DNA from: Symbiodinium natans
Lineage: Eukaryota; Sar; Dinophyceae; Suessiales; Symbiodiniaceae
DNA: 64,000 nt
Direction: 5' to 3'
NCBI GenBank assembly: GCA_905221605.1
Contig: CAJNDS010000913.1
Coordinates: 516,836-580,835 of the forward strand
How positions within the stretch are numbered: the stretch's first letter is position 1; every line of letters begins with the position of its first letter. Positions 33,846-45,204 of this stretch are shown in pieces. The translations under genes were made by a program, and so were the position numbers. A model generated the notes under the pieces. That model had not been told where the DNA came from. It searched no databases and saw only the letters and a program-made list of their open reading frames with translations.

Positions 33846-34242
33846 CTTAGCCATGCCACGCTATGCCACGTTGCACTCCGAGTGGGGACGACGAAACTTC
33901 TCTACACGGGCTGAGCTTGGAGCCGTGAAGACCGGCCCTGTGCCAATGCGCACGGACGCTCTGGCACTCGCCCCAATTGCGAAGCCTTCCTGCCACGACG
34001 TGTCAAGGCTGGTTTTGCGGAACAACGCTGACTAATGGCGAGTTGCCTCCCACAGCCGACTCCCCCGTTTCGGGCCCAGGAAGGGTCGCCCACTGAGAGA
34101 GCTCTTGCTTACAATCAGCCCGACTTTTTCGAAGGATTCATGAACTGAAGACGCCAGCCGCCTAACCACGCGGCCAGTTCCTACTCCGTCCCACCCCCCA
34201 CCGCACCCACCTAAGACGTGTCCCATGCCCCACACACAGAAC
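33846..34242 (-). other. Intron 1, about 397 nt, borders approximate
   Basis: The preferred donor is TTTTAC|GTTCTG and the preferred acceptor CTAAG|GTTTGG, both in phase 0. Other nearby GT or GC donors also keep phase, so the exact donor is uncertain. Frames in between contain stops. Confidence 0.5.
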
Positions 34243-35499
34243 GTAAAACCCCGCAACGCGTGCGAGGAACGGCTCAGTGATGTTCACTGCTCCCTTCCCT
34301 TCCTGGTGCCAGATCGTCGGGGTCTCGAACTTTGCGTCGGCGTGGCCGTTGGGGTTGACGGTCACCGTGCCCAGGATGTCGACATCGACAGCGGCTCCCG
34401 CATCAACGGTTCCCGTGAGGGAGCCTTGGATCTCCACCTCGGCAAGCATCTGAAGCAGGAGCACGAGGCAGAAGTTCGAGCCGCAGATGACCTTCTTCTT
34501 GGGCTTCGTGGGGAATCTCCTCTCCGCCCTCACGGCGCAGCTGCCTTCCGCCGAGACGAAGGCATCGAAGGAGGCCCGCACCAGTCCGCTGATGGTGTAC
34601 TCCGTACTACCATCGGTCGCCACCTTCACCTCCAAGGTTGGCTCGAACTGCACGGCTCCTTCGAAGGCCATGTCCAAGGTGGTGTCACAAGAGCCTGCAG
34701 GTGCTGCGGACTTCGACGACTTCAGCTCAGCGCGGCTCCGCAGCGGAACTCCGGAGGCCTTCTTGGTCTTGTCTGCATTCTGGCCAGGCAACTTCAACTT
34801 GCCGTTCTTGAGCTTGGAAATCAGGCCCGTGGAGGCTTGGGTCTCGAAGAGCCTCGTGAACTCGGATGCTTGCTTCAGGACACACTTCACCGTGAAGTCA
34901 TTTGTGGTGACTGTCACAAAGCTTCCAGCGCTGCAGTCACACTGGTCACCAATCAACACTTCACACAGGGAAATTTGGTTGACCACGCAGCTGAGGAAGC
35001 CCTCGATGGCGTTCCACGCATCTTGTGCGAAGCCTGTAACCAGCGGCCCCAACTTCTTGATGTCGTCCCCCAGATTGTGGGCCAAGCTGGTCACCTTGTT
35101 TCCAATTTCGTTCGCCATGCTGGTGGCAAGCGTAACGCCTTGGGCGATGGTGGCCTCTGCCTGGCTTCTGATATCTCCTTCCAGCGTGACAGCCGTCTCT
35201 GCGACGACCTCGCCGAAGTCCTCCACCGACTGGCCAACTTGCACGGCCGTGGTGCCGATCTGGTTTGCCACATTCACCACCTCGGCTGGTACATCTTCGA
35301 TGGCGGCTTTGACGGGTGCCACAATCTGGTTCTCCACCACAATGATTGCGTTGCTGGCGGCGCTGCCCACTGCCACGCCAATCTCTTCAAAGGTGTCTGC
35401 AATTGCGTTTCCCGCTTTCTTCAAGGAGTCCTTGAAATCTTGCCACCACCATCCCTTTGCGGACGCGAAGGCCAAGAAGACCAGAGTCCTCACCATCAA
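34243..35499 (-). CDS. Secreted nine-repeat protein, exon 1 (signal peptide and N-terminal domain)
   Basis: The ORF opens MMVRTLVFLAFASAKGWWWQ: a short basic start and hydrophobic core typical of a signal peptide, with cleavage likely near Ala/Gly 14-16. Residues 17-190 are Ala/Val/Glu/Asp-rich with a heptad-like pattern and look helical. Residues 190-235 hold a Cys cluster (SCVVNQISLCEVLIGDQCDC). A Lys/Ser linker follows, then a beta-rich stretch (TLEVKVATDGSTEYTISGLV...). The 419 codons continue into exon 2. The first ATG of the ORF is taken as start; a second Met follows at once. I know no family name. Secretion or the endomembrane system is inferred from the signal peptide. Confidence 0.7.
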
Positions 35500-35739
35500 C
35501 GTGGCATGTCATCGCGAAATTAACTCATGAACATTTCGGGTGTGCTACCGTCCCCCTCCCGAATCTGAGACCGTCGCCACAACAAGGTCCGGCCGGATCG
35601 CTTCATGGTCGGTCACCGACCAATAAGGCCAAAAATGCGAAAACTGAAAAACCGCTGCGAAAAATCCACATCATGAGGCAACATGCAACAGTCATGCAAA
35701 TGTCCTCGCAGAGCCAGTATTTTGCCACCATTTCTCCAA
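35500..35739. other. Likely 5' region of the minus-strand gene
   Basis: Unique sequence upstream of the start codon at 35499. No TATA-like box or other promoter motif was recognised. Confidence 0.3.
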
Positions 35740-36140
35740 AAAACGACTTCGTGCGAAAATGACTTCTCTTGCGGCATTGCGCGCGCAGTGCATTGGAAGA
35801 GCCACTTCTCTCGAAAAACACTTATTTGCGAAAAGTGTTGATTTTCGCGCGGCGCTGCGTGCGGAGTATCCTCGAGAACCACCTTCTCTCGAAAAGCCAT
35901 CTCGTAAAGCTATCTTTGCGAAAGGCGGGTGCCTTTTCTCACGGCGCTGGGCGCGCAGTGTCCTCGACAAGCCACTTCTCCCGAAAAGCCAATTTTCTCG
36001 AAAAGCCAATGTTTGCGAAAAAATGGCCCTTCTCTCGTGGCGTTGCACGCGCAGTGTCCTCGCAAAGCCACTTCTTCTCGAACAACGGCCTTTTTGCAAA
36101 AAATGATGTTTTCTCGCGGCGCTGTCCGGGCAGTGTGCTT
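35740..36140. repeat. Degenerate tandem repeat, unit about 80-95 bp
   Basis: Five units with the core GCGCAGTGTCCTCG, followed by AGCCACTTCTCTCGAAAAGCCA and TTTGCGAAAA, occur with cores near 35780, 35862, 35955, 36051 and 36127. ORFs over it on both strands are repeat translations. Confidence 0.8.
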
Positions 36141-36354
36141 TTTTCAGATAAGCAAATCCAACAAATCCAACTACACACAACTATCGGATTCCGGTCCCTT
36201 TACCTCTGTCCCATTCTGAAGCATCATGACGTACACACGTTGGAACCTTTAACATGCCTGTTTATGGATCATGACGAAAGTAATGGAGAAAGTTTGCCGC
36301 GCCGTTCCGCTTGGAGAAGGGCCTCCGGTGGGTCTTGATGAGCTTCCATGTGTT

Positions 36355-36405
36355 GGGATGTTCCCCCTCAGACTAACAGTCCTTTAACTGTCCTTTATGG
36401 GGATT
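36355..36405. mobile_element. Half of a fold-back element related to 12921-13045
   Basis: It contains GGGATGTTCCCCCTC, ACTAACAG and TATGGGGATTAAT in the order of the left arm of the 12.9-kb fold-back. Confidence 0.4.
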
Positions 36406-36407
36406 AA

Positions 36408-37468
36408 TTCTTGGGCCACAATTCTTATTTGTATCTCATGTTTCTTTGCTTGGCGTTGCGAGCGGAGCTCTTCAAAACTTCAACTGTTCATGTGTGCAAC
36501 GAAAAACGCACCACACTCAAAAGTGTTTTTTCATGTAAAGCGGGGCTCACCAAACGTGTATGGTCTGTCGGCCAGACTGCGATGCCCAGCTCTTTCAACA
36601 GGTTCGCTTGATATACTTTAGTTAGAGCTACTTTGCACCTCAAGTCATCTCGTCTGCTCCCCGATCACAGCACAACGTGAAACACGAAGAGCGTGAAACC
36701 GTGAAACATGTTACAAGCATTGCGGTAGCCTGATCACATCACGGGCTTAGTTTGAGACCGCGCGTCTCATTGATGTACTTCCATGTTTCTCTTGGCCTGA
36801 ATCAAGCAACAGATCATGGAAACCTTCCTTTCCTAACCGCTTCACAGCGCGATGGGCCCATGCCCCCCATCGCTATGTACATAGTTGCACCCACCGTACT
36901 CCGACCAGCCCCGGGCTTTTACTACGGCTCCAAGTCTTAAGAAGAAGTGCGACAAGCTGGCCGGAATAGAGAAACTCCAGGCCGGGTTGGGTGGGACTTT
37001 GTTTTGCTGCATTTTGCTGCATCTTGCTAGTGTAAAACCTCAGCCGCTATATGATGGGGAGCTTGTTCACCAAATGCACGAAATTGCACAAGAAACGTGT
37101 CACTCTTATCTGCCTTTGCAAAACACCATCCATAAACATGTTTGCACTTAGCTTTGTGAGAGTCACCTAAAGCTTAGGTGACCAAGAACAAACAAGTACA
37201 TGAGTAAGACCTGCTACAAAGAATTGTGGTTCGCAAACAAAACACTTATTGGTTTGCTACTTTAGAATTGAAGCTCTATCATTTCGTTCCTCATGACAGG
37301 CACTTAATTCTTGTGCCACAGTTCTTATTTGTATCTCATGTTTTTTGCTTGGCGTTGCGAGCGGAGCAGCTGTTCATGTGTGCAACGAAAAACGCACCAC
37401 GCTACAAATGTGTTTTCATGTAAGGCGGGGCTCACCAAACGTGTATGGTCTGTCGGCCCCATGCGCGA
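36408..37468. repeat. Direct duplication of a segment of about 170 bp (36408-36592 and 37307-37468)
   Basis: Both copies share GGCGTTGCGAGCGGAGC, TGTTCATGTGTGCAACGAA and TCACCAAACGTGTATGGTC in the same order and orientation, with small indels. The 700 bp between the copies is unique and holds no gene I can support. Confidence 0.85.
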
Positions 37469-37492
37469 TCATGGACTTCAAGGACCTCAAGG

Positions 37493-38395
37493 CTAGTCTG
37501 AGTTCTTCTGTGACCAACTCCCCGCCGGCAAAGGAAGCGTGCTCAACAAGGGTGCGCATAGACTGTCGAGCTGCCGACCGAATACCTGGTTCTCGGCGAA
37601 TCCTGAACGACCACGGAGTTGTACAGCCTGTGTCTTCCCTAGTCGACCGCTCGCCAAGATGGACTCTAAGTCATCAACAAGTTTCGTCCTTCTACTCTCC
37701 GTGTTCCTAATCCTCAACAAAACCTGTCGCTTTCACTGAAGTCCAGAGTAATGCCCAGCGCATTCACGCTACGGCCAAAGCTCGTGAGCTTTGGGCCGTC
37801 TCGGTCAAAAGACCAGCCCAGAAGATCAAGCAGACCCTCAAAGGCTTTGGATGTGCTCTCACGCAACACTTGCTCGCTCATCAGGACACAGTCGTCGAAG
37901 AAGTTTGTGTGGACTACAAAAAAGGACACGCAGGCGATATGCCAGAAAGCTCTTGCCAAACGAAGGAACCCTGGAACTGGTTGACATGATCCAAAAGCAT
38001 TGCCAGGCACCTAAAGGCACCTAAAGGCCATGGGCCTACCATGTTCAGGCGAAAATGCGCACACATGAGCAAAAGCTGCACTCGAAGGTTTCACCCCGAC
38101 CTGCTTGTAAGCCGCCTTTAGGTCATGGGTTTTTCATGGTAGTACAAACTCGCTGAACACATCACGTCGAAGTGGTGTCCAAATTTGGTTTCTCGTGGGA
38201 AGTGGCGCTGGCATTTGTGAGACAGCATGAGAAATCATCTATTAGTCCAATCTTCCCTTTCTTTTGTTTAATGCCACCTCCTTGCCAAGGGGTAATCTGC
38301 CGGAAGTTCACTTGGACAAACGGGTTCACTGATCCAGCCCTTCTCCAGCTCCTCCTGAGTCTTATCCAAGTCTCCAGCGAGCTGATGGTCTTCTG
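37493..38395 (-). pseudogene. Decayed DIRS-like or related reverse transcriptase
   Basis: Across shifting frames the minus strand keeps the order of an RT palm and thumb: GLIDDFSCCLTNAS (about 38230-38270), HDLKAAYKQVGVKPSSAAF (about 38070-38130), FGSCQPVPGFLRLARAFWH, the catalytic FFDD (about 37900), LGWSFDRDGPKLTSFGRS, NALGITLDFS, then SILASGRLGKTQAVQLRG and FAENQVFGRQLDS. The FDD box and the LGW...K and LRGR...FGR blocks resemble DIRS/caulimovirid-type RTs common in algal genomes. Several stops and frameshifts make it a pseudogene. No terminal repeats or tyrosine recombinase were found. Confidence 0.65.
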
Positions 38396-40141
38396 AAGCC
38401 TAATGCCTGGTCGCCAGTGGCAGTGAGCGCTGCTTGACCTTTCTTGCGCTCAAAGCTTTGGACATGACTGGTTTGCGTTTGTGACAAAGGTGAGAAGAAG
38501 GACGCTCGACAAGGGTTCAACCAAATAAACACCCGGTTATGCGCGCACATTGCGCTCTTATGAACAGCGAAGAGGGAGATTTTGCTTTACTTGGCAAGTG
38601 CAACAATCAGCTGAACCGCATTTTGCGAAGCTGCGCTCTCTCTTTGAGCAAGACACACACCGTGGGACTACTTCGACATCGTCTTGTTCTCCCAAATGGA
38701 TTGGGTGTGGCTGCTCGTGCAGCTTCCTGCTTCTTCTCATCTTCAGCATCCAAACATCGCTCCAACAACCTCAACACATGTCCTGTCCGGAAAAACTATG
38801 CTCCCGCTATTGTGGAATGGCAGGGCTTGCGAGGTCTGACCCATACCGGGGCACCGGGGCAGCCTGCAAGCAAGCACGGAGTTGTACATCGGAGGCTTGA
38901 GCCCATCGTTGGAAAACTGGGCCAAGGCGTCGCACATTTCCTGTGCGCCGCAAGGTTGCGGAAAACCACGTTGATCATACATGGCGGCATATCATCTGGC
39001 TGGGTTGCCTTTCAGCATTTTCGGGTATTCCCAGTGTTCCCCGCTTGGTTGGACGCATCGGCAACGCCTGAAAGCAGAAGGCGGCGAGCTCCGATACGGA
39101 GCCTGAAGTAGAGGAGCCGGTAGAAAGGATTGATCTGTGGCTGTCGAAGTGTCTCTCCACGAACGTGGCTTCTGCCTATCGATTCCACGCAAAACCAGGA
39201 AACCGTCTTCCAATTGACGTTTTGCCAACACTAGCCTGTGCCTGATTTACTGTTAATTCAGTGTTCCGATAGGGGCGCCTGAAGGCACGATGACAGCAAA
39301 AGGCTTCTGTTGAAGGCTAAACGGGTCTTGCCTCCGACACCTGTAGGCGCAGGCTGAAACAAACAGCTACTTTGAGAGTCAAACTGTACAAGCCAGCGAG
39401 CGTAAGAGAAGTCGTGACTACAAAGAAGCAACCGCTAGCGCAGAGGCCCTTATTGCAAGACAACTTAACGCATCGGTACCACCAAGCTCCTTGTAAGCAC
39501 GAAGCTCCATCGTAACGATAATGGATCGCCACGGGATCTGCTCCCGGCTTCTGCAAGAGCCCTGAAATACCGGCACCAATGCTGTCTGGTCCATTCGCTG
39601 GGAACTTCGCATCGGTAGCGAACTTTGGAAGCGCACAGAGGCAGTCCTGTATTGGGCCTCTCCCAACATGCCTTCGGCGAAACTAAGAGCCTCATCACGG
39701 TGGTCAGCTCGCGCCATCTCGACTCCCGGCCGATCATCAACACGAAACAAGGCAACACACCAAAAAGCCGAACCAAAAAAGGAGAAGAAAAGCAAAGCAA
39801 AAGGCCAGAGCGAAGGTGAAACCAAACCGGCGAAAAGCTGCGCAACACACGTCAGCGTGAAGGAAAACAACCACCAGCGCATCCTCCAAGGATGCGCAAA
39901 CAGGCAAGACGATGCTGCGGACCATTGGTCACCACATATTGATTGGCAGAAGTGGGAGGTGGAGGCTGCCCTTGGTAGTGCTCACACAGGCTTGCGCAAA
40001 CACGCGGCCAATGGGCGGTCTCCCATTGCACCGACCATGTTGAGTGGGAGGACGCCCTCACTGCCAAAAACGCGACGTGCATACGCGCACATGTTCACGA
40101 TATGCAAAAAGTGAACAGTTTCAGGTCTCACAGGAGCATCG
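38396..40141. other. No gene supported; one copy of a 97-bp dispersed repeat
   Basis: Short ORFs on both strands carry no recognisable domain; the part next to 38400 may be more of the decayed RT element. A segment at 39371-39468 (containing AAACTGTACAAGCCAGCG and AAGCAACCGCTAGCGCAG) is repeated at 42811-42905 in the same orientation. Confidence 0.45.
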
Positions 40142-40313
40142 CTGCAGCCGATTTTAAGGCCAGAACATTTGCGAGGGAGGAATCGCAACAGGATGCGAGG
40201 CTGCGGAGCTGTGAAGTGTTACAGCGTGGAACTTCACAGCTCCGCAGCCTCAGAACTGCATCCTGTTGCGATTCCGATTACAAGCAAATGTTCTAGCCTC
40301 AAATCGGCTGCAG
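40142..40313. mobile_element. 172-bp near-perfect fold-back
   Basis: The left arm contains CTGCAGCCGATTT, AGAACATTTGC, GAATCGCAACAGGATGC and GAGGCTGCGGAGCTGTGAAG; the right arm contains their reverse complements in reverse order. The arms are about 78 bp and the loop about 12 bp, with two small mismatched bulges. It could be a MITE or a source of hairpin small RNA. No target duplication is obvious. Confidence 0.85.
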
Positions 40314-40937
40314 TTTAGCGTCGAAAGCTCCTCGAACCACACTTCTCAGACGTAGATCCTCGATTCTCTCAGCTGTGTTGTGGCGAGGGGTTGGACACTT
40401 CACCTCAGAGAGAGGTGTGCAAAGGTCAGCATGCTGCGAACCGTATGCGGGTCGGAAACTGGCCCAGCCAGATCTCCATTGGCGGCTCACGACCCCACAT
40501 TCTCTGCGTTCTTCAAGGAACCACTTGCCGCTCTCTCACACAAGGTTGTGCTTCCAAAGCACTTCAAGCGAACGGGGCCAGTGCGGTGTCAACAAAATAA
40601 TTGGTCTGTGACTTCAGTATGTGGGCAACACGAGTCAATCCCCGCCTTGCATCCATTGATGTGAGGCCTTCTTGCAATGCGACCTCAATTGCACGGACAC
40701 TTGGACCTGATGCGCACGCGGTGATGCTAGTTGCAGTGGAAATGGGGCAGACTGAGCCACACAGTGCAACACCTTCTCCACTAGGCATTGCCTTGCATTG
40801 AGCCTAGAACATGATTCATGGCTCACCGGTAGCATTGCAACTCAAGCCTTTTGCCTCGCCTTGACTCAGCAAGCGGATGGACCCACTGAGCTCGAGGGAG
40901 CGGGGAAGCTGAAGCGGAGAGAAACAAAAAAGCCCGA

Positions 40938-42655
40938 ATGGATTGGGATGATTCGAGAAAGTCTCCCGTGTCAGTGGCTTCGCCAACGCTGGATGCTGCC
41001 ATGATTGCGCAAATCATCGAGGCCGTTGATCGGTTAACCGCTGCAAGCCACGATTTCGTCCGCAGTCGCATCACTCGCGTCCCGGCCAGCAAGGAAAAGG
41101 ATACCTACAAGCTTCCTTTTGACGCACATGATGCGTTCCGGGGATTGTTAGTTGCAGCGACACATGGGACTATAGTTGCTCGGCTCAGCTTCCCATACTC
41201 GGTGCTCATTAACAGGTTGAAGGATGTGGAGCTTCTGCTCAGGGATGAAGCACAGCAACTGGGCACACCTGGCTCCAACACCATTCTGGCTCACATTCGA
41301 CACGCGCTTGATGTCATGATTGGGGATCACAGGCAGCCGGCGGGAGGATCCCGACCGAATTACCACTATGTGACGGAGCTTTTGGAGCAAAAAACATGCG
41401 GCCTCAATGCCGTCCCGGCTGATCTGTATACGCCTGCCACGCTACCAGCAGCATTGCTAAAGCAAACGCATAATAGCGCCGGACCGTGGAGAAAAAAGGG
41501 CAAGGAGATATGCCTTCCTGGGGCAAACCCAATTTGCACCCTGATTATACGGAGTCTGGGTTTTCGGCCAACTCCATGCTGGAAGCCATCCTCTACCTAA
41601 GCTGTGTTAAGCCAAAACAGGCCGAAACAGTCATGCAAGCCGCAGGACTCAAGGCTATTGTGGGTCCAGCCATCAATCTTTCGCTTTGCTCATCCATGCG
41701 CCTCCCCCCGGAAATTTCTGCTGTCTTGTATGCCTGCCGATACTCGGAAGCTTGCCTTTTCGAGTTGAGGGGACAGGTTCCCTATCTGCGCATGCCGCCA
41801 GGACCCAATTTGCAGCATCTGCTCGCGAGACCGCTACGCAGCCCTGCTGGCAGGTGGATGGAGACGTGTCGATGGGTCCGTGCGCCTGACCAGGATGAGA
41901 GTCAAAGCAAACTGGGCAATAGTTACGACCTCAGCTGGTTGCTGGCCGACATTGTACTCACCTTCGGACACCAGGTTTTCGCCGGGGCGCCCATTGGGCT
42001 GGTCTCCCAGTATGCCAAAATCGTGGTGCAAATGAAGTTTCTGTTGCGTTCTAGTGTCCCAGAAGACCAGCTAGGCGAAGATCACATGAGCCTCATGGAA
42101 GCATGTCAAACTTCAGAGGACTTCCCTTTGACAGGACTGCCACACTCTTGGAACATTGGGGTCTTTAGGACTTTCCTCTCAAACAAGCTAGGAGCCCTAA
42201 AACGCTACTTCATGGCCATCACCACGGCCTGCTCCACTGGCCCCACCTTTAGCGTCTGCGTTTTTGTTACCTGCCGGGCCTCCGGCTTCCTGTTCAATAG
42301 CGAGGCAGGTTTCGCCCGAGCCACCTCCTCCTTCACTCGCGGGTTAGGACCGCTGGTCTTTCTGGCGCCGTACTATCCTGATGGCATTGGCGCGTGCTTT
42401 CAAATGGCGGCTTGTTCCACCGGAGGGCTGATTGAGTGCTCTGAGTACCTGCGTACACAGGCCAGCCTATGGAGCCTTGATGGCCCCGGCATTGCGAAGG
42501 AGTCGAATAAACAGGCCTTTCGGGAGCAAAGGGTGGCGAGCATCGTGTTACCTACGGATCGCAGGGTCGGGCTGGATCTTTTTGGAACGCCACCCCTTGA
42601 TCAGGCGTGGGCGCTGAAGGCTACCTGGGGCGAGGAGCACTTTTTTTTTTTTTGA
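40938..42655 (+). CDS. Unknown protein encoded in two frames joined by an A_AAA_AAG slippery site
   Basis: ORF a (40938-41600) and ORF b (open from 41486, stop at 42655) overlap in the -1 relation. At 41492-41498 the sequence A AAA AAG stands exactly in the zero frame of ORF a; a -1 slip there passes into ORF b and gives a product of about 570 residues. No catalytic motif is recognised. The N-terminus contains SPVSVASPTLDAAMIAQI, close to SPVSVVPSELDAAAIAQI near the C-terminus of the element 2 polyprotein, which suggests a mobile-element origin. The last codons (EEHFFFF) and the stop come from the poly-T end of a reversed SINE-like sequence, so the 3' end is truncated. The alternative is a decayed gene with a homopolymer indel. 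Confidence 0.45.
41492..41498 (+). promoter_or_regulatory. Candidate -1 ribosomal frameshift site A_AAA_AAG
   Basis: The heptamer is in the correct phase of the upstream ORF (codons AGA AAA AAG) and lies within the overlap with the -1 frame ORF. A downstream stem or pseudoknot was not established. Confidence 0.4.
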
Positions 42656-42800
42656 ACCGACGCCTCTTTACTCCATCAGCAGCGCAGTAGGCCGTTCTTG
42701 TGGGTCTCAACACTAGAGGTGAAACAGAGCAGGTGCGAAAACCAAAGCAAACACACACCAAAACCACCACAAAACACAACCACCAAAAGCCGCAGCAACC
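42641..42800 (-). mobile_element. SINE-like element, reversed, with poly-A tail
   Basis: On the minus strand it reads ...CTGCTCTGTTTCACC...CTACTGCGCTGCTGATG...AGTAAAGAGGCG, then GGTTC and 13 A. Related tails lie at 47140-47212 and 61495-61612 on the plus strand. The 5' limit is approximate. Its insertion supplies the stop of the preceding ORF. Confidence 0.6.
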
Positions 42801-42810
42801 CGCCAAAACT

Positions 42811-42905
42811 TTGAGAGCCAAACTGTACAAGCCAGCGGGCGAAAAAGAAGTCGTGACTACAAAGAAGCAACCGCTAGCGCAGAGGCCCTTATTGCAAGAC
42901 AACTT
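42811..42905 (+). repeat. Second copy of the 97-bp dispersed repeat
   Basis: Shares AAACTGTACAAGCCAGCG, GAAGTCGTGACTACAAAGAA and CAGAGGCCCTTATTGCAAGA with 39371-39468, with a few substitutions. Confidence 0.85.
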
Positions 42906-43560
42906 ATCGCAAGGCCAGCGAGGTGAGACCAATGCAAACAAGAACCTACCGGCACCAATCACTCAGCTGCCCGTCACCCATAGCAATGCTGCGCCACGTC
43001 TAGTACAGACATTAAGCGAAAGTATGGGTAGGCCGTAAGGCAAGGAACCTCCGTCACCTAAACTGCTCAACGCGTCCGGAGAGACAGTCCCCACACAAGC
43101 GCCAGGGTGGCTACACGAGGCTGCCGTCGGCGCTGTGTGAGTCCGGGCGTCCTCACATAGCTATTAGGGGAGTACCCTATTTGGAGGCTCCTTGTGTTTG
43201 CGCCGAAAGTTTTGAGGCTCGACCTCATGGCCATAGGGCGGGCCTGAAGCGCTGCTTGCAAGAGGCCAAATTCTTACAGCCCCGCGCAGCGGCCGATTTT
43301 TGAGACGGCACAAGAGCCCCAAAGGCTGCTGGCTGGCACTTGGCTCCTGTGCTTCCCAGGTACCGGGAGCCTATCGGCTTGGCATGCTTAGCCTGGTGCA
43401 GTTTAAGGCCCCCAAGGCTGCTTAACGGTCTGCAGCCAACCGCGCGTCAAGTGTGAGAGTCAAGGGGCCTTAAAACTCGGAGCCCCGCGCAGCGGCCGAT
43501 TTTTTTGTGGAGAGCACTTCAAGCAGGTTTACCCCGTGACTACACCTGATGCGGGACCCA
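42906..43560. other. Spacer with a short repeated GC-rich phrase
   Basis: The phrase AGCCCCGCGCAGCGGCCGAT followed by a T-run occurs near 43276 and 43481. No gene supported. Confidence 0.45.
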
Positions 43561-43572
43561 CAGCAAAGTGCT

Positions 43573-44150
43573 CGGCCTAGTCACTTCTGGGCCTGCTGGA
43601 GAAGGTTGAAGCAGCAGTTCTTCACATCCCTTCTGGGCCTGCTGGCGAAGGCTCCGGCAGCCGTTTGCGGGGCCTAATCACTTCTGGGCCTTCTGGAGAA
43701 GTTTTAGGCAGCAATTTGAGAGGTCTACTCACTGCTGGGCCTTCCGGAGAAGTTTTAGGCAGCCGTTTGAGAGGCCTAATCACTGCTGAGCCTTCCAGGG
43801 AAGGTTGAGGCAGCAGTTTGAAAAGCCTAATCACTTCTGGGCCTTCAGGCAACTGTTGGGACAGCAGTTTGAAAGGCCTAATCATTTCTGGGCCTTCAGA
43901 AGATGTTTGAGGCATCAGTTTGATCTACCCACTGCTGGGCCTTCAGGAAAATTTTTAGGCAGCAGTTGGAAAGGCCGACCCACTGCTGGGCCTTCCGGAG
44001 AAGTTTCAGGCAGCAGTTTGAGAGGCCTAATCACTTCTGAGCCTTCCGGGAGGGTTTAGGCAACAGTTTGATAGGCCAAAGCACTTCTGGGCCTTCCGGA
44101 GGCGCCTAATCATTCTGGGCCTTCTGGAGAAGACCTAGGCATCAGTTTGA
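43573..44150. repeat. 57-60-bp minisatellite
   Basis: About ten units of the type TCACTTCTGGGCCTTCCGG, then AGAAGTTTTAGGCAGCAG and TTTGAGAGGCCTAA. On the minus strand the unit translates as a 19-residue Pro/Leu/Lys repeat over 97 codons. I regard this as a repeat and not a gene. Confidence 0.85.
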
Positions 44151-45180
44151 GAAGCTTACTCCCTTATCGCAGAAGCCGTAACGAGCAAGGTGTGTCCATC
44201 GTGCTGCGCAAGATAGACCAACAGATGTCCGTTGTATCCGGCACTCTAAGGGGGTGGCGCTGTCCATGAGCCATGGCGTTTGTTAACAGGGCCGCGCCGG
44301 ATTACAGGCCGATTACAGCGATGACGCGCTTGTGGCAAGGAGTGCCCCCGCCAGGCACCCCTCCAGCATGAACAGGCTTGTTCCTGCCGGTTGTTCCAGG
44401 CACTTTTCCAGCAGAAACCGGACGATGCCTCCGCCCTATGCTGCGACTAGCACTGTCACAAGGGTGAGGGGCAGACCAGAAGCCTAAGCAGCAAACCAAA
44501 CCCTAAAAAATTTTCACTCTCAGCGCTCACAATTGAGCACTGCGTTGCAAGAGCCGGGATGGCAACCCGTTCAAGAAAATTTCTGCACATGCAGGAAAAA
44601 CGCAAGTCAAGCAAAACGTGACCCCACAAAACTGCATTGCACATCAAAGCTTGCACAGGTGACCAAAGGCATATGTCCAAGAAAATCTCAGTTTGAAAAC
44701 GCTCGTACCCTCGCTGTCCTAAAATGAAAAAGGGATCGTAGATGCGCTTGCTTTCTACTGAATCCCATGCAGACTCCTGCACACCCGCCGGCTGCCACCA
44801 CGCACAGAGCTGCACACAGACGAGCCCGCCAGGCTGATCAACAAGACGCCTTCGCGGAGCCCCGCAGCGCTAGGTGCATAATAGGCAAGTGGATGTAAGG
44901 GAGCAATTTGAGGAAAGGGAATGCTACTAAAGGACAGTTTAACACTACACCCAGCACGCTTGCACCGACTGGCCAGACCGTTCGGTTGTTAATCGCCTTT
45001 GGTTTGGGGAGCGGCCAGCAGACCTCAACAGTGCGATCCTGAGCCCTCCTACACCCAAAACGCAGGACAACGTGTAGAGTTGCGTCTCACACAGCCGCAT
45101 GAATTGCGACTCACACAGACGCATGAGGTTTGCGCAGTGTGTGCAAAACGACAGTATTAAGGCTGCACCCCAACCCGCCT
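44151..45180. other. No gene supported
   Basis: Unique sequence with short ORFs only. No RNA gene, promoter or repeat was recognised. Confidence 0.4.
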
Positions 45181-45204
45181 GGCACGCTAGGGGAAAGTGC
45201 CCGA

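Noticed and set aside
34225-35530. Plus-strand ORFs of 347 and 432 codons opposite exon 1
   Set aside because: They are antisense shadows of exon 1. The minus frame has a signal peptide and continues in phase through seven further exons.
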